In this document: positions 1 to 11,185 of the stretch, piece by piece
Layout: each line of letters opens with the position of its first letter
Position numbering within the stretch: position 1 is the first letter of the stretch
Position numbers and translations under genes: made by a program
Notes under the pieces: model-generated
What the model was told of the DNA's origin: nothing
What the model saw: only the letters and a program-made list of their open reading frames with translations
Database searches by the model: none
Assembly (NCBI RefSeq): GCF_042242105.1
Contig: NC_092016.1
Span: 6,462,501-6,526,500 of the forward strand
DNA length: 64,000 bases
Source: Pempheris klunzingeri
Lineage: Eukaryota > Chordata > Actinopteri > Acropomatiformes > Pempheridae
Reading direction: 5' to 3'

Positions 1-272
1 ATTTCTGAGCCCTGTACAGACATGAATTAGTCATAAGGGGGCCCATCCTTCAGGAGATACAGCCCACCCCCCATCAACGTCTCCTCTGTATGGCCTCCAA
101 CAGAAAGACGAGCGTTGTCTCCTGATCAGCAGCGTGCAGAGTTCAGACATTCAGACTTTGAGTCCGTAAATGGTCGTCTCTCTCAGTGGGGAAAAAAGAG
201 CCTATTTATAGACAAGTGAGGCAACGTGAAGTTGGCCTTCTTTAAACAAATGTGGCATTAAGCAGGCTCAGT

Positions 273-315
<43 letters not shown>

Positions 316-956
316 TTGTACACTTTTCACAGCAGAAGCAAAGCCTGAGTCTACACATGATAAATCTATATCAGCAGATATCTGCATATGGATTCTGTGG
401 GTAAAGGACAAGCTTTTGGTACCAGAAACGTTCTGGTTTCCATTTGTAGAACTGGCCAATCACATCTGAGAGGTCTTTGGTATCATCCAGGTAAACAGTG
501 GGAACTCTAAAATTAATCTGCATTCACCTGGGTTAAACAATGACCGGCACACAGAAGAGGAAGACTTGGCCCAGATATTCGTTATTTGGATATTTGCTAG
601 TTACATCGAAAGCACCAGAGCAGACGAAATAACAGTAAACTCTCTTTCCACAGATAGTGTCCCTGTTACTCCACAGAACACACACATCCACAGAGACTCT
701 TTCAGTAGAGAGAGAGAGAAGTTATCTTTTAAGTTTTATTTTACCGGGTTTGTCATGTTTGCCCTTTTTCTTTTCCACCTGAAACAGTTATCTCCAAAAT
801 GATCTCCAATGTGCTGAGTGGACAAAATGTGAAACCATAAATGGGTGTGCTGTCGAAGCAGCAGATCAGGCTGTAAACATTTCAACCTTTCACCCACTAA
901 ACTCACTTCACCTCTTTATATGGCAGCCAGCAGAAGAAACATTCAGTGACTAACTT
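1..956. other. Intergenic stretch, no gene recognised
   Basis: No coding region with gene-like features was recognised on either strand. The only clear structure is the (TG)n tract listed separately. Short open frames here depend on that repeat or lack splice or protein signals. Confidence 0.5.
274..314. repeat. (TG)n microsatellite
   Basis: About twenty uninterrupted TG dinucleotides. The overlapping open frames of His-Thr or Cys-Val repeats are translations of this tract, not genes. Confidence 0.95.
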
Positions 957-973
957 TTGCTTCATTTTTGTTG

Positions 974-1148
974 TAGTTTCACCAACATCAAGATGACTGA
1001 TAGGGAAGCTGCACTTGAAGTGCTGTCTGTGCTCTGCAGCACCAAGGTGACGTCTGTTCAGAAGCAAAGATCACAGAGTTGGTTGAATTGGGTCTTTGGA
1101 GGGCCGGGGGCCAAACTTTCAGTCCCACAGCTCATCCCTACCATCTAA
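974..1148 (+). CDS. Possible terminal coding exon of an unidentified gene
   Basis: A pyrimidine-rich stretch ending in TTGTTGTAG precedes an open frame that runs to a TAA at 1146-1148. In that frame the text after the acceptor begins SFTNIKMTDREAALEVLSV and ends with KLSVPQLIPTI. An AATAAA signal lies at about 1313-1318, which would suit a terminal exon. A donor-like GTGAGT follows at about 1166, so it could also be internal to a transcript whose stop lies before the last junction. I do not recognise the protein. The upstream part of any such gene would lie left of the window or in unrecognised exons. It could equally be a chance open frame of about 58 codons; composition is protein-like, but that is weak evidence. 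Confidence 0.2.
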
Positions 1149-1493
1149 GAAGCTGAAGAGACCAGGTGAGTAATAAAACAGCCTTTAGTTTAAGTTTTGT
1201 ACCAATGCTTTCATAATGTGGTGTTCTTCTACCTCTTCCTCTATAGAAAGGTAGAGTTTTTCTGTTACAGCAGACTTTCAACAATCTGCATTTGTTTTTC
1301 TCCATTAATGTGAAATAAAAGACATCTTTTAGTTAAACATCTTGTTTTGTGGAAATGAGTAAAACCTGAATTAACATTTCAAATATAAAATCCATAAGGC
1401 TGTTTTAAACAAATACATAACAAGACCAGAAAAAATAGAGTAATAATATTATTCAGTATCAGGAATGGAAGGAATACAGGGCTTAGACTAAAA

Positions 1494-1494
1494 T

Positions 1495-1525
<31 letters not shown>

Positions 1526-1580
1526 TTCCTTTATTTATCCCACAATGGGGAAATTTCGAGTCATCAGCAGTTCTGATTCA
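1494..1580 (-). mobile_element. (GATA)n plus 3' tail of a non-LTR retrotransposon
   Basis: About eight GATA units run directly into ATTCCTTTATTTATCCCAC and ATGGGGAAATTT. Read on the minus strand this is the usual end of fish LINE or SINE copies, a short AT-rich tail ending in tetranucleotide repeats. Only the 3' end seems to be present, so it would be a 5'-truncated insertion in minus orientation. The exact family was not determined. Confidence 0.55.
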
Positions 1581-1872
1581 CACATACAGGATATGCAAAA
1601 ATTCTAATAAATAATGTGTCCTATGAACCCAATAAATATGATCCTTTTAAAGTATATTTAAATTTCAGCCTTTAAATGAGTCATATCAGTGGAAACACAA
1701 AGGCGACCTCAGTCCTGATGGTAACAGGTGTCCCTCCTTTGTGTCTCTTTATTGTGAATGAGACAAACCCCGCCCCCATCAGAAGCAGACAATGATGTGA
1801 CACTCCCATGAATATTAAATGTATGAATACATTTTAGAACAGCTGAGCGTTTCGGTCTGTTTCCCTTAACCA

Positions 1873-1874
<2 letters not shown>

Positions 1875-1913
<39 letters not shown>
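1875..1913. repeat. (TG)n microsatellite
   Basis: Nearly perfect TG dinucleotide tract. Confidence 0.95.
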
Positions 1914-1917
<4 letters not shown>

Positions 1918-2898
1918 TGACAGCCGGTGAGGCGGCAAGGAGGTGTGGCTCAACACATTTCTCACCAGGCTGGAGACAGCTGATCTTTGACCTCTTAAGT
2001 CGTCTCAATATGTTTTTTTTACTTGGCATTGAATTGTTATTAGCATGATTAACATTGTAGCATTCGGGGGCTCCTGGTAGCTGAGGGTCATTCATCATTA
2101 TGGCTGTTGTGTTTAAAGATAAATTGCTGGAATAAATCAGGATGATCTACAGAGAGACAGAAACTGTTTGCTAACTGTGCTTTGTTAGCAAAAGGTTTGC
2201 GTATCTGCACATTAAGATCCCCCACTGTTGACTCTGAAGGTGTTAATTTTCGGAGAAAATGTTGCTGCGGAACACTTAATGTTTGCTGCGCCTGCGTTTA
2301 ACGCTGTTGGAAGGTGTTTTTCTTTTTAATGGAGGAAGACGAGCAGTGTCCCTCTGTTTCAAGTCTTTGTGCTAAGCTAAACACTTCTCCTTGAACTACT
2401 GCATTTATGTACAAATGAATGTATGTAAATGTAAACATGTCCTGGACCTAATGCATTTACACAGATGAAACCATCCTCATACATCAAAGGGGATACCTTA
2501 AATGTACTATATTTGAATTTTAGGCAAACAAACACAACAAACCAATTTTAGTAGCAATTAATCTAATAGAAAAACTCATCTAAAATCATTGATGAACCAA
2601 ACAAAGGAGGGCTCAACATTTTTCCATTTGTTGCAGTGGATATAATATTTACCCATAAGAATGATGACATTAATCATGCCTGTGATTGACAAATTCAAAT
2701 CATCCGTATAAAGTAAAATATGAGAAATGTTAAGATTTGGAATTTCATTTAATTCTAGTGATGGCCAGTTTTTAATATTGAACCAAAATCAGTGGGTGTA
2801 AGAAAAACCCATGTTTAAGGTTTTTTGTGATACTTTGGAATAGATATACAGGTTCACCACAAATTTAAACCTTCTTTTAAGACATTCAGGGCCAATCT

Positions 2899-3060
2899 AT
2901 GATTAAAACAGACCATGAATCTGAATATGCTTTAGGGCGGGACTACGTTGTGAATAACCAATCAGAGGCGGTCTTGGAGCAAACGTCACTTCTGACTTTA
3001 AGACAACAACGAGATGACGACTTCCGTGAATCCAAGATGGCGGCCCCCCTAAAGCGAAAT
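2899..3060 (+). promoter_or_regulatory. Promoter-like segment of ACOT/BAAT copy 1, inside a dispersed element
   Basis: Within about 120 bases the strand shows a CCAAT box in AACCAATCAGAGGCGG (about 2957), a CRE-like half site ACGTCAC (about 2983), an ETS-type CTTCCG (about 3021) and a YY1-type CAAGATGGCGGC (about 3033). The first part of this block recurs in a mobile element at 33.3 kb and as a fragment at 13.36 kb. The ETS/YY1 part recurs upstream of gene copy 2 at about 11.56 kb. Motifs were read by eye. That this is the working promoter is inference from its position about 400 bases before a conserved non-coding exon end. Confidence 0.4.
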
Positions 3061-3299
3061 TCAAATCTTACATTTTTTGTTTTTGTTTTAAAATATTTAT
3101 CCACAAATATCGTGACAAATATAAAGGATTTAGAACATCAACATAATTCATGGCTTTCAAATGGCGGTCAACAAACTTATTCTCTTGTATACAGTGTACG
3201 GATTGGGTCTGCGTGTAGTTTCGTGGTTCGATGTCGCCATCTTGTGTCTCGGACAAGGTGGTTGTTGCTGTGGGAGGAGACCATAAACTGAATACTGAA

Positions 3300-3441
3300 G
3301 CTTACGGGAGAGGGGGGGGTTTAACTTGAGACTGCTGAATAGGAAGCTCAGCCCTCGCCCAGTTTGAGGAACTCACAACTTTGTCTCCAGACTCCTGAGG
3401 TCGAAACCAACAACATCTCCTGAGGTCTGCTCTCCTCTGCA
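3300..3441 (+). other. Likely non-coding 5' exon of ACOT/BAAT copy 1 (left end uncertain)
   Basis: The text ends at TCCTCTGCA followed by a strong GTAAGT donor (3442). The same exon end and donor occur in unit 2 at 12005. The next acceptor is CCTCAG at 4282, immediately before the start codon. The 5' boundary is not visible, so the left coordinate is only approximate. No long open frame joins it to the coding start, which suits an untranslated leader. Confidence 0.5.
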
Positions 3442-3598
3442 GTAAGTGGCGTTATGGTTCAAACAGACTTTAGTGTGTTTTTGTGGACTTTGAACTGAAC
3501 CTATATATGTTTGCAGGTGAATCCAGAGATCCAGATAATCAACATCCATAGAGTTATTATCATATCTGCCCAGTAGAGACGACTTCTCTGACTCAGTG

Positions 3599-3990
3599 TT
3601 GGAGTAAGTAAAGTACAGTTTTGAGGTGCTTGTGCTTTACTTGAGTAAAGTGGTGGAAGTACATATAAGTACTGTATGACAGCCTTAGTTAGTTGTTACT
3701 ATGCAGATTCAGATTAACAATACAAAATATAATTGATTATAGTACAGGGGGAATTCACAAGCTAACCTGCATAAATTAAATGAAAAAAAAATTAGCTCCA
3801 CATTTACCAGCTGTAACATTAAATCGATAAACACATGAATGCATCAATAATTATACTCCAATAATGTATTATTCTGAAATGGGCCATTCTGCATAATGAC
3901 TACTTCTACTTTTGGTGCTTTAAGTATGTTTTGATGCTGATACTTATATTCTTGTACTTGTAAGTGCTTTTACATGTACACTTTCAATTA
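3599..3990. repeat. Dispersed fish repeat of the AAGTACTTGAG type
   Basis: Text rich in AGTAAAGTACAGTTTTGAGG, TACTTGAGTAAAG and TTTGGTGCTTTAAGTATG. Related copies lie at 12162-12560, 39868-40175, and shorter pieces near 33770, 47470 and 53640. This copy sits in the first intron of gene copy 1 and was duplicated with it. Confidence 0.6.
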
Positions 3991-4288
3991 GGGCTGCACC
4001 TAATAATTACTTTCACAATTGATAAATCTGTTTTCTGATCTGGCTTGAAGGATAACGTCAGTGTTTTTAAAACCTGGGCCCTATTTTGACATGTTGAGGG
4101 TTTGAAATGACTGGTAGGTATTAAAAGTTTTTAACTGGTCCAGTAGATCACCTCAGGTAACTTCAGGTACTTAAAATGACAGAAACAGTCCATTGATGCA
4201 GTTTTTGCGCTCTGTGCAATGAGTGGAACTGTTTGACACTTCTCTCTTTGGTTATTTATGATTATTTATTTTGTCTCCTCAGTTCAGG

Positions 4289-7200
4289 ATGGACAGGAAG
4301 CATTGTTGTGTTGCGCTGTCAGTCCAGCCATCCAGAGGACTCATGGATGAGAAGTTTATCATCCTGGTCCAAAATGCCCTTCCTGGTTTCCAGCTGACCC
4401 TCCACGCCCTCCATCAGTGTGAAGACGGACATAGCTGGGAGGCATTTGCTCATTACGTTACTGACGTCGCTGGGTCTGTGAATGGTACATAGTTTAAAGC
4501 CTCGACTTTGCTATTTCAGGAAAATTTGTGCAGAAATGTTTGCAGGTCATAAAAAATATTGAGTTGCAGAAAAAAAACATTTTGAAGCAAAAGAATGGAA
4601 TTGCATGCAAAGAATGAACATCAACATGAGAAATAATTAATCTTGCCTTTTACTGTATAGTTTCAGAGGATCCCAGTCTGGGTGGGACGTACTCTGGGGT
4701 TGAACCTATGGGTCTACTGTGGAGCTTAAGACCACTTCCGGGCAGCAAACCTGGGCTCAGGTAGGCCAACAAGGATAGAGCTGTTCAGATATTACCAATC
4801 AATACCAAATGAATTATCAGTTTCAGAGTCGACTCTTTCCCATCATCCCTCAGGCTGAGGAAGGTCAACGTCCAGACTCCCATGGAGGTCATGATCTCGG
4901 TGTACCAGGGTCACCAGACTGAGGGCTTCGCGGATCAGGCGCCGTTGGCTGGGGTGGTGGTGGAGCGCTGGTACATGGCGCCCGATGTCCGCAGGATCCC
5001 GGTCACCGAGGGTGGACTCATTGCGACTCTCTTCCTGCCCTCAGGTAGGACCAGAGGAGAGTCTGTAAGAAGGTGTCCTCTGGGGGGAGCTCGGGTGTGA
5101 CAGTCTGAGCAATGACCAATGACCAGTGCAAAAATGAAGGCAGAAAAGACTCAATACCAAAAAAACTGTTTCTGGTGTTTTGTCTGAAGGACCGGGTCCT
5201 TTCCCTGGCCTCCTGGACTTGTGGGGGGGTGGAGGCCAGTTGGTTGAGTACCGTGCAGCACTGCTGGCCTCCCATGGCTTCGTCACCCTGACCCTTGACT
5301 ACATGACCCAACTTGCAAACAAGGAGAAGATGGTGGATAACGACTACTTTGAGGTAATCCTGATTAGCATCTACTTAGCGTCTGCTGCAAATGTAATTAG
5401 TATTACTTCAGAATACCTTAAAACAACTGGGAGATGATGTAGAAACCTTAATATTAGCAGCAGAACGCCCCAACACTTACAGAGATATCTCTGCTCTGAC
5501 ATATCATCACTCAATAAAGTAGTAGTGGCTAAAATGTTAGCAAACAGCTGCTTATTTCCAAATGTAGCAGACACAGAGCAACATGATCATTCCATTGCAG
5601 TTGTGTTTGTGTTTATATAAGGTTCAATTTAACAGGTGTCAACACATTTAATATGAATATTTGTGTAACACTCAATAGCAGTTGAGTAACCGATCGAGGC
5701 AGCAGTAAACTAAAAGCCCTTTGTGTTCTGCGAGGTACAATTACTGTTTTTGTCCTTTCTGTGTCAGACACTAAACATTGTTTTAGTGGACGTACTTTGA
5801 TCGGGCACAATTGCTCTGAAGGATTACATTGCAGCCATTACAGCCCATCCTTGGCTGCTGGCTGAGGCAATCGACTGGACACTTTCTGGACCTACCAGTT
5901 GTTCTGAAACAAAAATTCTTCAATATTAGCAGCAGATTAGAGTCGTCTGTTTGATGCTAAAACAACTTCTGAGCCACAAAGACTCCAAATGAACTACATT
6001 AAACTTAATGAATTCCCAAGAACATTCCCAGACAGGTTAAGACATAGTCCTTTTTGTTTGTTATCTACATTCAGGTATCTTCATTTCATCAAGAGTTCTT
6101 CCTCTTTCTTTTTCTTTTTGGGCCAATGATAAGGATTTCAGTTTATTGGGATTTAATTGAAAAAAGGTAGCAGATATTTTCCTCTTTCTACCTTTTTCTT
6201 TTGATTTCTTTTTTGTAAAACTAAAACATTAGTGATAAAGTCACATCAGTGCATGTATAGATGGTAAGTATTTCACACGCTACTACATACACAACTTACA
6301 TGGAAGAGTTAGCGACTGCTGCAGCAGGTAGCTAGCAGAGCACGTTTCAGCAAAACAATAGAAAACGTCTGCTTGATAAACACATTGTCCTCACAGACAA
6401 ATAGTTTTCAAGGCAGAAAGGTGTAGAACAGCACCACCAGCACTAAAACCCTAGCTGTTTGGGCCACTGGGGTGTGGGTGAATTACCGCTGACCAATGTA
6501 AATTCTCATTTACATTCATTCATTCAAAAATCACATTACAGCAGCCAGCCTCACTTTCACGTACCAGCTGCGAAGACATGAGGAGAGCTAGCTTATGGAC
6601 ACATGGTTAAAAACAGGGAGAGTCCATGCCAGCACGTTTTTGAAGTCCATTAGTGTCCTTTAATCATTTCAAATTCCATGTTCCAAGTGTCAGTTTAGCT
6701 ATAATGAATCATATTTCAGCCATTATATTATCCCAGCTACGAACCTGCTGTATCTGTAACATGTTTTCCTGCTGCAGGCGGCCTACAGAGTCCTGGAGCA
6801 GCATCCTCAGGTCCTCGACAGCAGGATCGCCATGTTGGGTCTGTCCTTCGGCACCAGTGTCACCTTGAAAGTGGCTGCTTATTCCCAAGCAATAAAGGTA
6901 AGACAACTATAGCTGAAAGTTATTTTCATCATCGTGATGCAGCTCAACGTAGCTCCGCTAGTTTAATGGTTCGTCAAAGCTAAAAGTCTAAAAGAGAGCT
7001 TCGGGTAAGTACATGGTCAGTCCACAAAGGTGCTTCAGCAAAATTCATTTGCACGTCCTCCTTAAATATTTGGGTAATTGTAACTGTCTGATACACAAGG
7101 TAGCCGGCAACATGCTGCAGCTAGTCACAGAAAAAGCTCTTCAAGCTCGCTGGCTTGGTCCCTGACAGGACAGTGATTGAACTGAACCTTTGTCCCTTGG

Positions 7201-9602
7201 ACTCCTGTCCGAGACAGGGTGGTACGTATGCGTTGTAAGAACTGCATATCGGACTGAAAATGGCACCTCTTTAGTAAGAATTGTTCCCCTGGCGCATACT
7301 TCATACTGTTTCCAGGTTAGTCCACTGAATTCCTCATCATAGAAGAGGAGAGAGAGAGCACTCCGCTCTCAGCAGACTGACAGGAACAAATCAATGTGCT
7401 GTGATTTTTAGAAAACCACGTACATTAACCCGTCTGTTCAAGTACGGATTGAAAATCTGTTCCTAACTCACCTGTGTAGTTACAGCCACATGAAAAGGAA
7501 AGATTGGAAAAATTGCTATTACAATGTTTTTATTAGTAATTCTGCTCAGCGTTATGGCTGCTCATGAAGCTGATGATCAGGTAATGATCATAATAGATAG
7601 ATAATGTTTTTATATATTGCTACCTTTTCATTTGTGTAGTTTTGCTGTTCTGCATCACTTCCTGGATCTTGCTTATTCATTAAAATAAATTCTGATCACG
7701 TTTCTGTCTCAGCTCTTTCTGTGTATCATCTGTATATTTGAAGTGCATGTGTGTGTGTGTGTGTGTGGTTTCCCAGCTCAGGGCTGCTGTGTGTGTCAGT
7801 GGGAGTCATGTGCAGCCAGCTCATGGATCTTTGACAGAAATATTGGCGTACTATTCCAAGTAAGTTGACCTGCAACTGCTTGTTTTTATAGTCGTTACGT
7901 TTCTTAATCCCCTTGCTGCTCCCCAGAGACCACCTTCATGACAAACACACACACACACACTCAGAATTAAGGAAATGAAGATTCCTTTTGTCCAATCAGA
8001 AATGCTGGGAAGACTTGCTACAATGAGGAGAACCAGGTGATCTGGCGAAATCTGCTGCTGCCCATCCCCACTGACCCTGCCTTCAAAGTGGATGTGAGTA
8101 TCACCTGTCAGAATTTCTGTGTTTTCAAAATCTTTTCATTTTGGACAGCAGTGTCTGATGCTAGCGTTGCCAGTATTCGGCAACCAGCTCGCGTCACCTG
8201 ATTTCACTCTCGTCCACTTAAATATCCATCTACTGTCGGCCTGAATCCATGTGAATGCATCATTACACTGGGAGTCTTTTTTTTGGTTTCAGGTTGAGAG
8301 CTCTTTTACGTAGCCTTTCTGTGGACTTTATTTCTGGATTAATTGACATTCTTTCATTTTCTGTTGAATCTATAGAACACTGAGGGTTTTTCTGAGAATA
8401 AATTTGCCTCTTTAGTAATGAGTGATATGTCTGTCTCTGAGCAGGTGGGACAAATCCAGTGTCCTCTGTTGCTGGTTGTAGGTGAGGACGATCAGAACTG
8501 GCCGGCCTACGAGTCTGCAATGGACGTGAGTTTACTGAAATGACTGAATCAGGACATTCTTAGTGAATAGACCACTTGGGTTAGACTTTACTGTCTTCAA
8601 TTACAGTTTGGTTGGATTAGACTTTACTGATTGCTAAGTGGAAACTGAATAATTATGGAGAACATCCAATTTTCAAGATATTGTGCAAACATTTTTGGCT
8701 CTGACCGCTACTGTCCCTGCATGGCTTTGTTTGGTGGCATTACCAACATACGGCTCAACAAGTTTACATCATGATATGCATATCCAGTATAACATCTTCC
8801 CCCAGCTGACAATTGACATCACTCATGGAGAATATCATCAGGGAAAAAGGGGTGATGCCTTTTACAACCATAACCTGGCACATCTATTTAGCTGGTCATT
8901 TTCCTGCTCATTCAGATGGTCATTTCCCACATTTCACAGGTTGTTAAACAACAATCAATTCTCAGAGGATGTTTTCCAGATTCAAGGCTGGTTTGAATAT
9001 ATTTCTTAAATTGGAAAGATATCTTTTGAAATTTCATTGACTAGCTTAGGTCTGACATCTTGAAATCTAACTTCCTCACAGTTCAGAGATGACAGCAGTG
9101 AAAAACACGCATACTTAGATTCATTCAATATATGATATACAAGGAGCTCAAGAACCCGTCCAACAAATATATTTGGATTTTTTCCTCCTATTTTTCCAGA
9201 TAAAGGAGATGATGGAGCGGGCGGGGAACAGCCACCTGCTGACTGTCCTGTCGTACCCAAACACTGGTCACCTGATTGAGCCTCCCTACACACCGCACTT
9301 TCGTGCCAGCGCCTTCAAAACGTCAGCCACAAAAGAAAAGTGTAGGTTCATCTTCAAACTGGTAACCTGCAGGCAGTGAGGGAGTCTTTCTGAATGATTC
9401 GAGGTTAAGATGGTAAAATCAGGACTTAGGTTCTGGGTTTTGTCAAGAGTTTTCATTGTCTGCTGTCTTTGCAGTCATAGCTCTGTGGGGCGGAGAGACG
9501 GTGCCACATGCTCGCGCTCAGGAAGATGCCTGGAGGAAGATGCTGGCCTTCCTTAGGAAGAGTCTGTATGACACCAAAAACCCTGGTATAACTTCACTGT
9601 AA
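4289..9602 (+). CDS. Acyl-CoA thioesterase / BAAT-family enzyme, tandem copy 1
   Basis: Ten coding exons join in frame: 4289-4484, 4661-4760, 4854-5044, 5190-5353, 6778-6897, 7777-7859, 8000-8093, 8445-8525, 9200-9341 and 9475-9602. They total 1299 bases, 432 residues plus TAA, close to the roughly 420 of vertebrate ACOT and BAAT proteins. Every border is GT-AG and phases match. The family normally hydrolyses acyl-CoA (ACOT) or conjugates bile acyl-CoA with taurine or glycine (BAAT). Residues 1 to about 150 form the N-terminal family domain ([26 protein letters not shown]). From about 200 an alpha/beta-hydrolase domain follows ([25 protein letters not shown]). Predicted triad: Ser240 in GLSFG, Asp332 in GEDDQNW, His367 in GHLIEPPY. 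A Ser rather than the Cys of mammalian BAAT favours thioesterase activity. No targeting leader is evident; the C-terminus TSL is not a standard peroxisomal signal. The start is the first ATG after the acceptor at 4282. Exact orthology is unknown. Confidence 0.9.
7747..7768. repeat. (TG)n tract just before the acceptor of exon 6
   Basis: Short TG run immediately upstream of the TTTCCCAG acceptor. In unit 2 the same tract is longer (18389-18417), so the two genes differ in the repeat length beside this splice site. Confidence 0.9.
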
Positions 9603-10274
9603 CCAAGGCAACAACTAATTATCATAGAGTATAAGAGGTCCAGGTTTACTTCTACAGCTTTCCTGGTTGAAACAGTAATACAAAAGATGAATAATTCTGA
9701 GAAAAATCCAGGTGACAATAAGCACACAGTTATACACTGTTATAATTACAGTATTATGATCTCTTTTCTTGGTTTTTGTTAGCAATCTGCAGTTCCATTC
9801 TGTAGAATTTGGTGTCTGTAAATTGTTTTTTGATTCATGTCAGTTAGGAGACCAATTCAGTGACCCCAACATGAGGAAATGCAAACTTGTATGATGGATT
9901 CTGGAGCTCAGAAATGACTGTAGCAGTGTGTCCCTCGGGTAAGAAGCAGGGTGTATGCATGTTGTGAACCTGTCTATGTAGGAGCATATTACTATCTTAA
10001 TGATTCACCCTTTAGCAGGAAAATATTACGGCAGAAGACCAGGTTTTGTTGGTCAACGGTGCGGTCGCTTTCTGATATCTTAAGATAGCAATGCGCCTGA
10101 TCACAGCTCATTTTAAGACCAGCATGCCCATGGCCTCACAGATAGGCGTGAGTACATTCGTTACTTACACAGTGTGGGTGCTGGGTGTGAAAATGACAGC
10201 TTGGATTGGTTGGAAACTAGCAATGACACTTGCGCCACTTTGGGCAGGTGTAAGATAGGGTCCTTAGTGTTGTT

Positions 10275-10330
10275 GGAAAAGGGACGAAGTGAGGATTTTG
10301 TTCTTGATGCAGATTGATTAGGCCAATAAT
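10275..10330. repeat. Degenerate short repeat, copy a
   Basis: GTTGGAAAAGGGACGAAGTG through GATGCAGATTGATTAGGCCA resembles 10630-10690, with scattered differences. Confidence 0.55.
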
Positions 10331-10502
10331 CTGTTGTTGCTGCAAGTTTTAAACACATGACAAAAAGGTAAATCAGAACTACTGAAAGTGACAGGCGCTG
10401 ATGGACTGGTTCTGTAGGAATGAATACTTGAACAGTGTTTACAAGAAATATTCAAAACATTCATATTTGCATTTACTCCAGCAGCTCTACGAACATACTG
10501 TA

Positions 10503-10505
<3 letters not shown>

Positions 10506-10578
<73 letters not shown>
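10506..10578. repeat. Compound microsatellite (TG)n(TA)n(GA)n
   Basis: Three adjoining dinucleotide tracts: TG from about 10506, TA from about 10532, GA from about 10560. Absent from unit 2, so it belongs to the extra sequence of unit 1. Confidence 0.95.
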
Positions 10579-10629
10579 CAACTGTTGTCAAGATATTTCT
10601 TTTAAGTGGGAATTGAAAAGGACACTTTT

Positions 10630-10716
10630 TTAGTTGGAAAAGGCACTGGGTGAAGATTTTATTCTGTATGCAGATTGTTGGGCCAATGATAAGGATTTCA
10701 GTTTATTGGGATTTAA
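10630..10716. repeat. Degenerate short repeat, copy b, with a module shared with intron 4
   Basis: The first part resembles 10275-10330. The second part, from GGGCCAATGATAAGGATTTC at 10680, is identical over about 38 bases to 6120-6157 in intron 4 of gene copy 1. Confidence 0.7.
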
Positions 10717-11185
10717 CCGTGGATGGAAACTAAAGAAGCTGCTGAGGAAACACGACACAATTTGAACTTTTAAATTCTGGGTCAGTTTTGAGCTTATTCA
10801 GCAACAATCAGAATGCAGAATTTCGGTGGTAGCAGGGGAGACTTTTTAACTTTAAACCAAACATTTTTCATACTGTTGAGTAGTTTGATCCTCATCAATG
10901 TCTAATTTCATAAACTCATTAGAAGTTGTGGAAAATTAATCAAATCTCAACCTATAACTATAACGCTCAGATAAATATACTGGAGTAAAAATTACAATAT
11001 TTTTTTTCTAAAATGTAGTGATCAAAGAATCATAAAATGGGGATTTTCTTGCTGTCAGTATGAGTATGTAAAGAATTGAGCAAATATTTTGATCATAGTG
11101 GGAGCAATATTCAGTCGCCTTTAAACTCAATACAAAATAAACTATAACTGAATCATATTTTTTTGTTTGTATTTTCCCTTTAATA

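Larger units (their letters stand above)
1149..2973. other. Intergenic stretch with repeats
   Basis: No gene recognised. It holds a GATA tract joined to a LINE-like tail, a second TG tract, and at its right end a fragment (about 2899-2990) of the dispersed element seen again at 13.3 kb and 33.3 kb. Confidence 0.5.
2974..11185 (+). repeat. Tandem segmental duplication, unit 1
   Basis: Left unit of a direct duplication. It matches 11525-21785 in the same order: promoter-like segment, 5' non-coding exon, ten coding exons, introns and 3' flank. Collinearity begins at the ACAAACGTCAC-type text at about 2974/11525 and ends at CCCTTTAATA near 11185/21785. Intronic text is nearly identical between insertions, so the duplication is recent. 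Unit 1 is about 8.2 kb. It keeps some intron 4 sequence (about 5546-5668) absent from unit 2, and has about 1.3 kb of 3' flank (about 9620-10930) not seen in unit 2. Confidence 0.85.
9603..11185. other. 3' flank of ACOT/BAAT copy 1
   Basis: No coding region recognised. An AATAAA at about 11136-11141 is also present in unit 2 (21738-21743) and could be the poly(A) signal, which would give a long 3' untranslated region here. The stretch also holds a compound microsatellite at 10506-10578 and degenerate copies of a short repeat (10275-10330, 10630-10716). Confidence 0.4.

Noticed and set aside
268..469. Open frames of His-Thr or Cys-Val repeats
   Set aside because: They are translations of the (TG)n tract.
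4882..5311. Frames of 72-97 codons on both strands around exon 3 (also at 14462-14891)
   Set aside because: The plus frame is exon 3 read past its donor; the minus frames are antisense shadows repeated in both units.
8683..9009. 108-codon plus frame in intron 8 (also at 20236-20544)
   Set aside because: It is conserved between units only because the whole intron is; it lacks splice sites compatible with the flanking exon phases and has no family match.
9596..9602. C-terminal TSL as a peroxisomal targeting signal
   Set aside because: It does not fit the small-basic-hydrophobic tripeptide rule; peroxisomal location cannot be claimed.
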